A stretch of DNA of 7,737 nucleotides from Nitrospirota bacterium. Lineage in GTDB: Bacteria; Nitrospirota; CAKKRA01; 9FT-COMBO-42-15. Every line of letters starts with the position of its first letter. The first letter of the stretch is position 1. Below are positions 1-6,028 of this stretch, piece after piece. The stretch lies in the NCBI GenBank assembly GCA_016214425.1, contig JACRON010000034.1, positions 1 through 7,737 of the forward strand, written 5' to 3'. The notes beneath the pieces are model-generated. The model searched no databases, had not been told where the DNA came from, and worked only from the letters and a program-made list of their open reading frames with translations. The translations under genes and the position numbers were made by a program.

Positions 1-31
1 ATGACATTTTATTTGTATTTTCTGTTAGTTA

Positions 32-60
32 AGTATATCTAATGGTCTTTTTTTTGTCAA
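32..60 (-). promoter_or_regulatory. Strong sigma70-type promoter directed out of the left edge
   Basis: Read on the minus strand, a perfect -35 hexamer TTGACA (60 to 55) is followed by a 17-base spacer and a -10 hexamer TATACT (37 to 32, five of six consensus matches). Transcription should start near position 25 and run leftward out of the window. It lies 22 bases beyond the ubiB stop codon on the same strand, so the gene or RNA it drives is separate from ubiB or only partly served by read-through. No start codon for the product lies inside the window. Confidence 0.7.
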
Positions 61-81
61 GTTGAGTAATAGTTATGATTA

Positions 82-1755
82 CTATTTATTTCTAAAAAAT
101 GAACAAATAAGTACAATAGTAAATATAGCAGTTGCTATACCTGAGAGGATGGTTTCTACAAATCTGCCATTGTTCTGAAAAAAGATATAGGCTAACATAA
201 AAATAACAATCGTAAGGAGGGTTAAAAAACGGTATAGAACTGAATGGATTTTGCCAAGTATATTATTTATATCCTTTGAGGTTATATACATGTGGAACTC
301 GCCTCTGTTTGATGTCCTTAATATATCTTCAAGCTGTTTTGGAATATTTGTTAAAGAGATTCCAAGCTCTTTGCCTTTTGCAATTGTGCCTTCTATCCAT
401 CCCTTGCCCTCATGGGCAAATCTTTGTGCGTATGGTGTTGCAATCTCAATTATATTCAAATCAGGGTCAAGTTTTGATGATATGCCATTTAGCATTCCCA
501 TTGTCCTTGCAAAGAGAATAAAGTTATTCGGGATCTGAACAGAAGGATATGCCTGAAGCAGGTCATGTATCTCCTGGCTAATTTCATTTATATCAATATT
601 CTTAAACTCCTTTGGCGTGATATCCCTATATTTTTCCATAAAATATCCGACAACCCTTTCTATGCCACGGATATCATCTTTCCTTGATAGAAAGCCTAAA
701 TCAATAAGCCCCTGCACAATGCCTGATGTGTCCCTCTTTATAATAGCTATGCCGGAATTTAAAAGGCCCTCACGCATCTGGGATGGGAGCTTCTGCATAA
801 GGCCGAAATCAACGAATACCAACTTCGGCCCCTGGTATGAACCATTATGGCTCATACCTTGCTGGACAAATATATTTCCTGGATGCGGGTCGCCATGAAA
901 GAAGCGGTGAATAAGAAACTGTTTTAGATATGAGTTAAGAAGTAAAGCAGCGAGACTCTTTTTGTCAATATTTGCCTTTTCAATATCTTCAATATTGGAT
1001 ATTTTTATCCCTTCTACAAACTGAAGGGTAAGCACCTTTAGTGTTGTGTATTCCCAGTATATCTTTGGCACAATAATATCTTTGTCATCAGAGAAGTTAT
1101 CATAAAATATCTCTGCATTCCTTCCTTCATGTATGTAATTTAGCTCATCCTGAAGTATCCTTGAAAATTCATTCAATAGCACATCAAAGTTTATATCCTT
1201 GAACTGCTTCCTTAAAAATTTGACCACCCAGTTTAAAGCCTTTAAGTCTGCTTTTACTACATTCTCAATATCTGGGTATTGAATCTTAACAGCAACCCTG
1301 TCGCAGTTTTTTAATACTGCCTCATGCACCTGACCAAGGGAGGCAGCAGCAATAGGCTCTTCATTAAAGGATTTGAAGATTATAGACGGCTCTTCACCCA
1401 ATTCTTCAATCAATCTCTTTTTTATAAGATTAAAGTCTGCAGGAGGTATCTGGTCCTGCAATTTAGAAAGGACTTCTGTGTATTCATCTGGCAGAAAATC
1501 AACCCTTGCGCTTAAAAACTGCCCTATCTTTATTAATACACCCTTTAAACTTGTTGCTGCCTCAAAGAGCATTGCTGCATTTTTATGATGAAGTTTTTTC
1601 TGTCTTTTTCTCAGAGACTCCTCTCTTGAAAAGAACATGATGAGGCTGAGGAGCTTATAGCTTAAAAAGATCCTGAGGCTAAGAAAGACAATCTTAAGTA
1701 TTCTTCTTTTCGGGTGCAGATAATAGTTCATGCTCCCTATATTACCATCACTCAT
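82..1755 (-). CDS. ubiB: ABC1/AarF/UbiB family atypical protein kinase-like protein
   Basis: The product has 557 residues, normal for the UbiB family. These membrane-anchored atypical kinases support ubiquinone biosynthesis or lipid-quinone handling, probably as ATPases. Diagnostic motifs run in order: KxGQ (K76-Q79), the alanine-rich nucleotide loop AAASLGQVH (136-144) in place of a glycine-rich P-loop, the ATP-binding lysine in VAVKIQYP (K157), the acidic helix around E204 and E210, the catalytic loop HGDPHPGN (287-294), and the metal-binding DFG (316-318). Two hydrophobic C-terminal helices (about 506-526 and 533-553) match the family's usual membrane anchor. The start is uncertain. ATG 1755 has AAAGG only one base upstream; a second ATG at 1731 (residue 9) has GGGAG one base upstream and sits just after a possible promoter. 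The gene is divergent from the ATPase gene at 1846. Without neighbouring quinone genes, the substrate and the exact orthology to UbiB are inference; the family assignment is firm. Confidence 0.93.
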   Translation of the reverse strand: MSDGNIGSMNYYLHPKRRILKIVFLSLRIFLSYKLLSLIMFFSREESLRKRQKKLHHKNAAMLFEAATSLKGVLIKIGQFLSARVDFLPDEYTEVLSKLQDQIPPADFNLIKKRLIEELGEEPSIIFKSFNEEPIAAASLGQVHEAVLKNCDRVAVKIQYPDIENVVKADLKALNWVVKFLRKQFKDINFDVLLNEFSRILQDELNYIHEGRNAEIFYDNFSDDKDIIVPKIYWEYTTLKVLTLQFVEGIKISNIEDIEKANIDKKSLAALLLNSYLKQFLIHRFFHGDPHPGNIFVQQGMSHNGSYQGPKLVFVDFGLMQKLPSQMREGLLNSGIAIIKRDTSGIVQGLIDLGFLSRKDDIRGIERVVGYFMEKYRDITPKEFKNIDINEISQEIHDLLQAYPSVQIPNNFILFARTMGMLNGISSKLDPDLNIIEIATPYAQRFAHEGKGWIEGTIAKGKELGISLTNIPKQLEDILRTSNRGEFHMYITSKDINNILGKIHSVLYRFLTLLTIVIFMLAYIFFQNNGRFVETILSGIATAIFTIVLICSFFRNK

Positions 1756-1766
1756 ACCTTTGTCAA
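1739..1766 (-). promoter_or_regulatory. Possible promoter for the ubiB-like gene
   Basis: On the minus strand a perfect TTGACA (1766 to 1761) is followed by 16 bases and TAATAT (1744 to 1739, four of six -10 matches). It overlaps the first codons of the longest ubiB reading frame. If active, transcription would begin around 1732, immediately before the internal ATG at 1731, giving a leaderless or nearly leaderless message. The -35 is strong and the -10 is weak, so this is a candidate only. Confidence 0.35.
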
Positions 1767-1845
1767 GAAAAAGTGATGCTTTCCCTTGAATTTAGGCCAA
1801 AAAGGTGTTAACATTACATTGACTACAGGTCAGGGAGGGGAAAGG

Positions 1846-3495
1846 ATGTACCTAAAATATTTCAATCTTACAGAACAGCCTTTCAATATGACCCCTGACC
1901 CCCGCTTCTTCTATTTCAGCAAAAAGCATGAAGACGCCCTGTCAAACCTGCTCTTTGGCATATCAGAGAGAAAGGGTTTTATAACTATTACAGGCGAAAT
2001 AGGCACTGGCAAGACTACTCTATGCCGCCTCCTTTTAAATAGACTTGATAAGAAGGTAAAGACATCCCTTATATTTAATCCGAATCTCACAACAATAGAG
2101 CTTCTCCAGGCAATAAATCAGGATTTTGGGATTGAAAGCAAAAGCATCTCAAAAAAGGAGCTGATTGATGCGCTCAACACCTTTCTGCTTGGAGTGCTAA
2201 AAAAGGGCGATAACGCAGCATTGATTATTGACGAGGCACAGAACCTGACGCCTGAATGCCTTGAAGAGGTGAGGATGCTTTCCAATCTGGAGACAGAAAG
2301 GGATAAATTATTACAGATTATTCTTGTTGGCCAGCCGGAGCTGAGAAAGAAACTTGAGCTTGAGAGGCTGAAGCAGTTGAATCAGAGGATTGCCCTTCGC
2401 TACCATCTTGAGCCATTTGACCCAAAAGATACAAAGGCATATATACTGCACAGATTAAAGATTGCAGGCGGCGATGATAAGGTATTTTTCACGCAGCAGG
2501 CATTTGATAAGATATACGAATACAGTGAGGGGACGCCGAGGCTTATCAATCTTCTTTGTGATAAGATACTCCTTGCAGCCTTTGTTGCTGATACAAAGAC
2601 TGTTTCGCATCAGGTTGCAGCTTCAGCAATAAAGGAATTGAGGGGTGATAATTTTCCATCAGAGAAAAAAATACCGATATTTAATAGCAGTAATCTTTCT
2701 AAAAAAGATATTATCCCGAGGTCTCTGTCTATAACTGCTTTATTGCTGTTTATCCTGCTTGTATTCTTTATTGTCGGGTATCAAAAGGGCATTATTGGAG
2801 CGCTTGTAAAAGAGAATAATATTGCACCTAAAAATACATTGGCAAGGAATGACTCCTCTGAATATGACAGGGATAATATATTAAGGATTAAAAAATCAGA
2901 AGACTCAAAGACGGCATCCTTAATGACGCTGTTAAAGGTCTGGAGGATTGAATTTTTAAAGGATGAAATCCTTTTAAAAAAGGATAGGGGAGAAAAGGAG
3001 TTTAAGAATATCATTAAAAATTTTGGCTTTGAGATATATAATATAAAGGATCTTAATCAGATTAAGATATTAGGTTATCCGCTCCTTGTAAATATAAAGA
3101 AGAACGGAGTGGAATATTATGTTGTCTTAAGGCAGATGGATGATAAAGATGTTATAATCCTTGATCCGATGGAAGGGAAGAGAGTTTATAGCATAAAGGA
3201 GTTTGAGGCAATCTGGAAAGGTGAGGGTATAATCTTCTGGAAGAGGCTTGATGGAATAAATATACCTATATCTACTGTAAAACCCAATTCAGAGGTAATG
3301 GGCCTGCAGGAGGTATTAAGAAATCGGAATATTTATAATGGCAGGATAGACGGCTATTATGGTTCAATGACTAAAGAGTCTGTCAGTGAATTTCAGATAA
3401 AGTCAGGACTAAAATCAACAGGTGATTTTGATGCTGAGACGCACATGTTCCTGTCTAAGAATGTGAAAGGAGACGCTGTGCCAGCGTTGAAGTAG
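1846..3495 (+). CDS. GspA/ExeA-like AAA ATPase with transmembrane helix and C-terminal peptidoglycan-binding domain
   Basis: The product has 549 residues. The N-terminus has the ExeA/GspA hallmark PFNMTPDPRFFYFS (12-25). The AAA ATPase domain (about 1-265) shows Walker A GEIGTGKTT (50-58), Walker B ALIIDEAQ (D129, E130), a sensor-like LVGQPEL (160-166), candidate arginine fingers R181 and R185, and GTPRLIN (229-235). One hydrophobic helix (about 295-311) puts the remainder outside the cytoplasm. Residues about 355-467 resemble the C39-peptidase-like domain of GspA proteins but lack an obvious catalytic Cys and His. Residues 482-536 form a PG_binding_1 repeat (LQEVLRNRNIYNGRIDGYYG, then FQ and TGDFDAET). 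In ExeA, such proteins use ATP and peptidoglycan binding to help assemble the type II secretin; no secretion genes are visible here, so that role is inference. The start is ATG 1846, with GGAGG at 1834-1838 seven bases upstream. An in-frame TTG at 1786 has no comparable site and would add 20 residues before the conserved N-terminus. Four bases separate the stop from the DUF523 gene. Confidence 0.93.
   Translation: MYLKYFNLTEQPFNMTPDPRFFYFSKKHEDALSNLLFGISERKGFITITGEIGTGKTTLCRLLLNRLDKKVKTSLIFNPNLTTIELLQAINQDFGIESKSISKKELIDALNTFLLGVLKKGDNAALIIDEAQNLTPECLEEVRMLSNLETERDKLLQIILVGQPELRKKLELERLKQLNQRIALRYHLEPFDPKDTKAYILHRLKIAGGDDKVFFTQQAFDKIYEYSEGTPRLINLLCDKILLAAFVADTKTVSHQVAASAIKELRGDNFPSEKKIPIFNSSNLSKKDIIPRSLSITALLLFILLVFFIVGYQKGIIGALVKENNIAPKNTLARNDSSEYDRDNILRIKKSEDSKTASLMTLLKVWRIEFLKDEILLKKDRGEKEFKNIIKNFGFEIYNIKDLNQIKILGYPLLVNIKKNGVEYYVVLRQMDDKDVIILDPMEGKRVYSIKEFEAIWKGEGIIFWKRLDGINIPISTVKPNSEVMGLQEVLRNRNIYNGRIDGYYGSMTKESVSEFQIKSGLKSTGDFDAETHMFLSKNVKGDAVPALK
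3466..3488 (+). promoter_or_regulatory. Shine-Dalgarno plus hairpin, possible structured ribosome binding site for the DUF523 gene
   Basis: Within the last codons of the ATPase gene, AAAGGAG (3466-3472) is followed directly by a perfect 6-bp stem ACGCTG / CAGCGT (3473-3478 with 3482-3487) and a 3-base TGC loop; G3472-T3488 can add a wobble pair. The next start codon is ATG 3500. The linear gap from the Shine-Dalgarno is 27 bases, too long for normal initiation, but folding the 15-base hairpin reduces it to 12. No run of T follows, so it is not a terminator. Confidence 0.45.
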
Positions 3496-3499
3496 TAAT

Positions 3500-3928
3500 A
3501 TGATTATTGTTAGCGCATGTCTTGCAGGTTTTAATTGCAGATATGACTGCACCAATTCCTATAATAAATTGATTGCTGAGATGGTGATAAACAAAAAGGC
3601 TTTTCCTGTCTGCCCCGAACAGATGGGAGGCCTGCCAACACCGCGTCCTTCCTGTGAGATAAAAAACGGCGACGGAAATGATGTGCTTAATGATAAGGCA
3701 AAGGTAATAACCATATATGGCGATGATATTACCGCCAAGATAATAAAAGGTTCAGAAGAGGTTTTAAAATTAGCCAAGATGATAGGAGCTAAGGAGGCGG
3801 TGTTAAAGGAGAAGAGCCCTTCATGCGGCGTTACAAAAATATACAGAAACGGAGAGATTGTAAGCGGAATGGGAGTTTGTGCTGCGATGTTAAAAAGAGA
3901 AGGTATTGATGTTACACCCCCAGAATAG
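3500..3928 (+). CDS. DUF523 family protein, TudS-like thiouracil desulfidase candidate
   Basis: The product is a 142-residue soluble protein spanning the whole DUF523 family length. It begins with the typical VSACLAGFNCRYD (4-16), then has PVCPEQMGGLPTPRPSCE (36-53), and near the end SPSCG (107-111) and GMGVCAAML (123-131). Seven cysteines are present (7, 13, 17, 38, 52, 109, 127). The family includes TudS enzymes, which carry a [4Fe-4S] cluster held by three cysteines and remove sulfur from 2- or 4-thiouracil compounds. C7, C38 and C109 occupy the conserved motifs and are the likely ligands here. The activity is inferred from the family, since DUF523 is broad. Cys17 replaces the glycine often seen after CRYD. 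The start is secure: the frame has a TGA at 3488-3490 and ATG 3500 is the first start after it. It sits 4 bases after the ATPase stop and lacks a close Shine-Dalgarno, so expression may depend on coupling or on the hairpin at 3466-3488. Confidence 0.9.
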   Translation: MIIVSACLAGFNCRYDCTNSYNKLIAEMVINKKAFPVCPEQMGGLPTPRPSCEIKNGDGNDVLNDKAKVITIYGDDITAKIIKGSEEVLKLAKMIGAKEAVLKEKSPSCGVTKIYRNGEIVSGMGVCAAMLKREGIDVTPPE

Positions 3929-3953
3929 ACGAATTTTTAGGCCTTTTTTTACC

Positions 3954-3982
3954 TTTACTTAGCCCCTCTAATGTGGTATATT
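3954..3982 (+). promoter_or_regulatory. Candidate extended -10 promoter for the lpt operon
   Basis: TTTACT (3954-3959, four of six -35 matches), a 17-base spacer and TATATT (3977-3982, five of six -10 matches) are preceded by TGG (3974-3976), an extended -10 element. The predicted start is near 3989, giving a leader of about 80 bases before lptC. It lies in the only sizeable gap upstream of lptCAB. I see no convincing intrinsic terminator after the DUF523 gene, only a T-run at 3944-3950 without a stem, so read-through from upstream is also possible. Confidence 0.45.
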
Positions 3983-4011
3983 TAAAGCAGAAATAACAGC
4001 TTGTAATAGAG

Positions 4012-4074
4012 ATGAAAATAATTGTTTTATCAGGGAATTTAATTCATATTCCATTGCCTAAATATAATAGATGA
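4012..4074 (+). CDS. Possible 20-codon leader peptide overlapping the lptC start
   Basis: ATG 4012 opens a 20-residue frame, beginning MKIIVLSGN and ending KYNR, whose TGA stop (4072-4074) overlaps the lptC ATG (4071-4073) in an ATGA arrangement. The start would lie about 23 bases after the transcription start predicted from the promoter at 3954-3982. Only a weak AGAG adjoins its ATG, and I recognise no protein family. lptC has no Shine-Dalgarno of its own, so termination and restart at the overlap could supply ribosomes. A chance ORF of this length is quite possible. Confidence 0.3.
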   Translation: MKIIVLSGNLIHIPLPKYNR

Positions 4075-4652
4075 TTTTAAACAGAAAGTTAAGAGCAGGG
4101 TTAATACTGTTTATAGTATGTACAATTTTGGTAACAGCTGCGATTACCTATATAAATCTCAAGATTAAAGAAAACAACTTCGGTGCTCTTAATAAAAAAG
4201 AGTCCTTTCCAGATAAAGATGCTGATATGACCATGGATAATTTCCATTTTACCCAGACTGGAAAGGGCAAGATTGACTGGGAGGTGAAGGCAGCAAAGGC
4301 AAGGCTCTTCAAAAAGGAGAATAAGGCTGTATTAGAGGATATAGAGGCGGTCTTTACCACATCTGAGGGTATCAGGCTGGAATTGAAAGGGGATGAAGGT
4401 CTCTTTAACACCGAATCGCATGATATATACATTAGAAAAAAAAATAATGATATTAAAGTCACCTCAAGCAACGGCTATATAATGACAACAGACTCGCTTT
4501 CATGGGACAATAAAAAAAGGATTGTTGCAACAGATGCTCAGGTTTTAATAGAGGGAAAAGAGGCAAGTATTAAGGGAAGGGGTTTTAGGATTAATGCTGT
4601 TTCACAGGAATTAGAGGTGCTGTCAGATGTTGAGGCTGTTATCAAAAAGTAG
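4071..4652 (+). CDS. lptC: LPS export protein LptC, membrane-anchored periplasmic component
   Basis: The product has 193 residues, typical for LptC. An N-terminal basic stretch (residues 4-8) and one hydrophobic helix (about 10-29) anchor it in the inner membrane. The periplasmic part (about 50-193) has the repeated beta-strand pattern of the LptC/OstA beta-jellyroll, with WEVKAAKARL (70-79) and ATDAQVLIEGKEASIKGRG (153-171) fitting the family. LptC takes LPS from the LptB2FG transporter and passes it to LptA, which agrees with its neighbours lptA and lptB. The start is fixed by an in-frame TAG at 4068-4070 directly before ATG 4071. No Shine-Dalgarno is visible, and a 20-codon ORF ends on the start codon, so initiation may be coupled. 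The TATAAT at 4063-4068 is too close to the ATG to act as its promoter. Its end overlaps lptA by 26 bases. Sequence is weakly conserved in this family, so context carries part of the call. Confidence 0.87.
   Translation: MILNRKLRAGLILFIVCTILVTAAITYINLKIKENNFGALNKKESFPDKDADMTMDNFHFTQTGKGKIDWEVKAAKARLFKKENKAVLEDIEAVFTTSEGIRLELKGDEGLFNTESHDIYIRKKNNDIKVTSSNGYIMTTDSLSWDNKKRIVATDAQVLIEGKEASIKGRGFRINAVSQELEVLSDVEAVIKK
4614..4619 (+). promoter_or_regulatory. Ribosome binding site of lptA inside lptC
   Basis: GAGGTG lies seven bases before ATG 4627, within the final codons of lptC. It decides the lptA start in favour of the overlapping ATG rather than a later codon, and the resulting signal peptide is complete. 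Confidence 0.65.
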
Positions 4653-5181
4653 ACTGTTGTTTTTTCTCATAGTCATAATATTCTACGAATCAATTGATGC
4701 GAGAGAGCTAACTGCTAAAAACGATGAAGAAAAGCCGATTGTAATTACATCGCAGAGGATGATTGCGCTTAATGAGCAGAACAAACTGATATTTGAGAAA
4801 GATGTAGTTGCAAAAAAGGATGACATGACCTTGTATGCAGATAAGATGGAGATATTATTTATTAAAACCAATGATTCCAGCCTGACAGATGCGGCTGGCA
4901 GCAGCGAAGATAAGAGGGATATTTCCACTATCAAGGCAATGGGCAATGTTAAGGTTGTGAAAGGCGAGAAGACCGCTACTGCTGATGAGGCTGTTTATTA
5001 CAAGGATGAGGAAAAGGTTGTGCTTACAGGCAGTCCAAAGGCATGGGAAAAGGATGATATGGTGACAGGGACAAAGATGACAATCTATATAAAAGAGGAT
5101 AAGAGTATAGTAGAGGGAAGCAAGGTAGTTGTGAATCCGCAAAAGAAGGATAAGAAAAAAGGGGTTTCAATATTTAAATAA
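4627..5181 (+). CDS. lptA: LPS transport periplasmic protein LptA (OstA-like)
   Basis: The product has 184 residues with a signal peptide: basic residues K7 and R9, a hydrophobic core about 10-20, and a likely cut after the SIDA motif near residue 25. The mature part matches the OstA/LptA fold: PIVITSQRMIALNEQNKLIF (37-56), DVVAKKDDMTLYADKMEIL (59-77) and GNVKVVKGEKTATADEAVYY (106-125) are typical repeated beta-strand segments. LptA forms the periplasmic bridge carrying LPS from LptC to LptD in the outer membrane. A polar segment at about 80-99 separates two parts of the sheet and may be a flexible loop. ATG 4627 is supported by GAGGTG at 4614-4619, seven bases upstream and inside lptC. The 26-base overlap with lptC and the 1-base overlap with lptB (TAATG) indicate one tightly coupled operon. 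The C-terminus is lysine-rich (KKDKKK, 173-178). Confidence 0.9.
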   Translation: MLRLLSKSRLLFFLIVIIFYESIDARELTAKNDEEKPIVITSQRMIALNEQNKLIFEKDVVAKKDDMTLYADKMEILFIKTNDSSLTDAAGSSEDKRDISTIKAMGNVKVVKGEKTATADEAVYYKDEEKVVLTGSPKAWEKDDMVTGTKMTIYIKEDKSIVEGSKVVVNPQKKDKKKGVSIFK

Positions 5182-5915
5182 TGTTAGAAGCAAAAGGTCT
5201 TGTAAAATCTTATAAGGGGAGGAAGGTTGTAAACAATCTCAATCTTGCTGTGGAAAAAGGGGAGGTTGTGGGGCTGCTTGGCCCAAATGGCGCAGGCAAG
5301 ACAACAACATTTTATATGGCTGTGGGTTTAATAAGGCCTGATAAGGGTTCTGTATATCTTGAGGAAAAGAATATTACAAACCTTCCTATGTACATGAGGG
5401 CGCGTATGGGGATAAGTTATCTTCCTCAGGAGCCTTCGGTATTCAGAAAGCTTACGGTCAGGGAAAATATAATGTCAATCCTTGAGACGATTGAAATGGA
5501 AGATAGCGAGCGCGAAGAAAGGCTTGAATCGCTCCTTTCTGAGCTGAATATTTCACACTTAGCAGATAATAAGGCATACACCCTCTCAGGCGGCGAGAGG
5601 AGGAGGGTTGAGATAACAAGGGCGCTTGTCACCTCTCCTTCATTTATGCTCTTGGATGAACCCTTTGCAGGGATAGACCCAATCGCAGTTATTGAGATTC
5701 AGAATATTATTGCAAAATTAAGAAAGAAGGAGATAGGCGTTCTGATAACTGACCATAGTGTTCAGGAGACGCTTGCGATAACAGACAGGGCATATATTAT
5801 AAATGAGGGAAAGATACTTGTCTCCGGTACACCGAAGGAGATTGCCCACAGCTCAAAGGCAAGGGCAATATATCTTGGTGAGAAATTCAGGTTGATGGCT
5901 GAAAGCCATATGTGA
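5181..5915 (+). CDS. lptB: LPS export ABC transporter ATP-binding protein LptB
   Basis: The product has 244 residues, the usual LptB length, with every ABC ATPase motif intact: Walker A GPNGAGKTT (34-42), Q-loop Q83 in SYLPQEPSVFRKLTV, signature LSGGERRRVEI (135-145), Walker B FMLLDEP (D159, catalytic E160), D-loop AGIDP (163-167) and switch H192 in DHSV. The signature followed by RRRVEI and the sequence SYLPQEPSVFRKLTVREN (79-96) are characteristic of LptB rather than of branched-chain amino acid transporters such as LivG. A dimer of LptB powers LPS extraction from the inner membrane together with LptF and LptG, which are encoded elsewhere. ATG 5181 shares its A with the lptA stop codon (TAATG), so translation is probably coupled; the nearest purine-rich stretch, AAAGGGG ending at 5164, is 16 bases away. 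It is followed by 113 non-coding bases before rpoN. Confidence 0.97.
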   Translation: MLEAKGLVKSYKGRKVVNNLNLAVEKGEVVGLLGPNGAGKTTTFYMAVGLIRPDKGSVYLEEKNITNLPMYMRARMGISYLPQEPSVFRKLTVRENIMSILETIEMEDSEREERLESLLSELNISHLADNKAYTLSGGERRRVEITRALVTSPSFMLLDEPFAGIDPIAVIEIQNIIAKLRKKEIGVLITDHSVQETLAITDRAYIINEGKILVSGTPKEIAHSSKARAIYLGEKFRLMAESHM

Positions 5916-5928
5916 TAAAGAAGAAGCG

Positions 5929-5975
5929 CTAAATCCTAATATCTAAATTCTAAACAAATTTGAATGACCTAAATT
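5929..5975 (+). repeat. Tandem CTAAATN heptamer repeat in the lptB-rpoN spacer
   Basis: Four heptamers lie in exact 7-base register: CTAAATC (5929), CTAATAT (5936), CTAAATT (5943) and CTAAACA (5950). A fifth, CTAAATT, lies out of register at 5969. The block is non-coding and strand-asymmetric (almost no G on this strand up to 5961). I have the impression that similar CTAAATTC/TCTAAAC-rich intergenic repeats recur in many environmental genomes, but this cannot be shown from one copy. Confidence 0.6.
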
Positions 5976-5990
5976 CAAAAGGGTTTTGGA
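5959..5990 (+). other. Two mutually exclusive hairpins upstream of rpoN
   Basis: Hairpin A pairs TTTGAAT (5959-5965) with ATTCAAA (5973-5979) around a 7-base loop. Hairpin B pairs 5974-5980 (TTCAAAA) with 5984-5990 (TTTTGGA) around GGG, with one G-T wobble. They share 5974-5979, so only one can form at a time. Neither is followed by a T-run, so this is not a standard terminator. The stems are AT-rich and modest. Confidence 0.4.
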
Positions 5991-6028
5991 GAAGAGCTAT
6001 AAAATATACGGGATAAAATGGGGTTGGG

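Noticed and set aside
1..42. Short hydrophobic frame starting at the first base
   Set aside because: It has only 13 codons with no upstream sequence to judge, and it lies under the outward-facing promoter on the other strand.
65..83. Stem AGTAAT/ATTACT at the ubiB stop as an intrinsic terminator
   Set aside because: It has six AT-rich pairs with a 7-base loop, and there is no T-run on the minus strand after it; the run at 48-55 is A on that strand.
251..1588. Plus-strand open frames opposite ubiB
   Set aside because: They are short, lack ribosome sites and family resemblance, and run antisense to a gene with complete UbiB motifs.
1786..1814. TTGAAT-N17-TAACAT as a promoter for the ATPase gene
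   Set aside because: Each hexamer matches consensus at only four of six positions in AT-rich DNA. A promoter must exist nearby, but this match is not specific enough to annotate.
1786..1845. TTG start adding 20 residues to the GspA/ExeA-like ATPase
   Set aside because: The added residues have no family resemblance and no good ribosome site. ATG 1846 has GGAGG seven bases upstream and begins exactly at the conserved ExeA N-terminus.
3931..3950. T-run after AGGCC as a terminator of the DUF523 gene
   Set aside because: Seven T follow a short AGGCCT palindrome, but no stem with a loop can be built upstream of it.
4063..4068. Perfect TATAAT directly before lptC as its promoter
   Set aside because: It ends two bases before the ATG, so transcription would start inside the gene. 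No -35 lies at 16-18 bases upstream, and the motif is part of the possible leader ORF in AT-rich sequence.
5998..6019. TATAAA and TAAAAT before rpoN as a -10 element
   Set aside because: No recognisable -35 lies at a suitable distance from either, so rpoN more likely depends on lpt operon transcription or on an unrecognised promoter.
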